This document shows positions 4,935 to 5,163 of a stretch of DNA of 5,163 nt, in pieces; position 1 is the stretch's first letter, and the number at the start of each line of letters is the position of its first letter. Below the pieces are notes generated by a model. It was not told the DNA's origin and did no database searches. It worked only from the letters and a program-made list of their open reading frames with translations. Source of the DNA: Streptosporangiaceae bacterium (GTDB lineage: Bacteria; Actinomycetota; Actinomycetes; Streptosporangiales; Streptosporangiaceae); the NCBI GenBank assembly GCA_030045215.1, contig JASIBJ010000582.1, positions 1 to 5,163 on the forward strand, in the 5' to 3' direction. The position numbers and the translations under genes were made by a program.

Positions 4935-5163
4935 TCACGCATACAGCGCGTCGATGTCGCTGGCGTACTTGGCCATGACGTAGTCGCGGCGGACCTTGCC
5001 CGTAGGCGTGAGTTCGGCGCCCACCCCGAACTGGCCGGGCAGGATGCGGAATCGCTTAATCGTCTCGGCCCTCGACACGGTCGCGTTGGCGCTGTCCACG
5101 GCGTGCTGCACGGCCTTGCGCAGATCCGGATCATCGCCCAGTTCGGCGATGGCCGCACCGGCG
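4935..5163 (-). CDS. Long-chain fatty-acyl-CoA ligase (AMP-forming), C-terminal end
   Basis: The minus-strand frame from the window edge to TGA (4937-4935) gives 75 residues. They match the end of the long-chain acyl-CoA synthetase group of the AMP-binding (ANL) superfamily, which activates fatty acids to acyl-AMP and then acyl-CoA in the cytoplasm. Seen: DPDLRKAVQHAVDSANATVS (11-30), then RAETIKRFRILPGQF, then AELTPTGKVRRDYV (49-62) and a terminal YASDIDALYA. The P-T-G-K-V-R-R stretch is the A10-type motif; its Lys (fragment residue 56) is the catalytic lysine of the adenylation step. The tail closely follows FadD15-type enzymes, but the fragment is too short to give a gene symbol. The adenylation core is outside the window. 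It is convergent with the acyltransferase; a link in acyl supply is possible but not shown. Confidence 0.9.
   Translation of the reverse strand, partial: AGAAIAELGDDPDLRKAVQHAVDSANATVSRAETIKRFRILPGQFGVGAELTPTGKVRRDYVMAKYASDIDALYA

Noticed and set aside
4430..5158. Minus-strand open frame of 242 codons crossing the ligase end and the acyltransferase
   Set aside because: It is out of phase with the ligase frame that carries the TPTGK motif, and low-complexity.
1..5163. CRISPR array, tRNA or rRNA genes, toxin-antitoxin or defence system
   Set aside because: No regularly spaced direct repeats, no tRNA-like fold or rRNA sequence noticed, and no recognisable defence or toxin domains in any supported frame.

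Overview
The window is high-GC DNA (strong G/C bias at third codon positions, GTG starts, good Shine-Dalgarno sites) and reads as an actinobacterial chromosome. The fatty-acyl-CoA ligase end, GYD protein and IS256/IS110 fragments resemble families common in soil actinomycetes. Genus cannot be fixed from sequence alone.

Layout: (1) 1-314, the C-terminal end of an unrecognised + strand protein. (2) 315-603, a gene-poor stretch holding a decayed, frameshifted piece of a YVTN-type beta-propeller gene. (3) 604-2187, a 527-aa GT39/ArnT-like (GT-C fold) membrane glycosyltransferase with a clear RBS. (4) 2188-2439, non-coding, with a nested hairpin running into a run of ten G and a second strong inverted repeat. 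(5) 2440-2766 (-), a small GYD-domain protein with a plausible sigma-70-type promoter and a perfect 7-bp inverted repeat between promoter and start codon. (6) About 2850-3343, insertion-sequence debris: the last ~71 codons of an IS256-family transposase (-) abutting the first ~63 codons of an IS110-family transposase (+). (7) 3344-3589, non-coding, with a hairpin and a strong RBS. (8) 3590-4915, a 441-aa acyltransferase-3 membrane protein with its R-x10-H motif intact. (9) 4935-5163 (-), the C-terminal 75 residues of a long-chain fatty-acyl-CoA ligase, convergent with the acyltransferase.

The two large genes are both multi-spanning membrane enzymes of types that modify cell-envelope glycans or lipids (sugar transfer from a polyprenyl carrier; acyl transfer to a sugar or lipid). 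Debris and a divergent small gene separate them, so a shared pathway is only an inference. The repeated remnants (YVTN, IS256, IS110) mark this as a rearranged accessory segment. I found no CRISPR array, tRNA, rRNA or clear new multi-gene system. The most interesting items are the YVTN fossil, the back-to-back IS junction and the compact regulatory region of the GYD gene.
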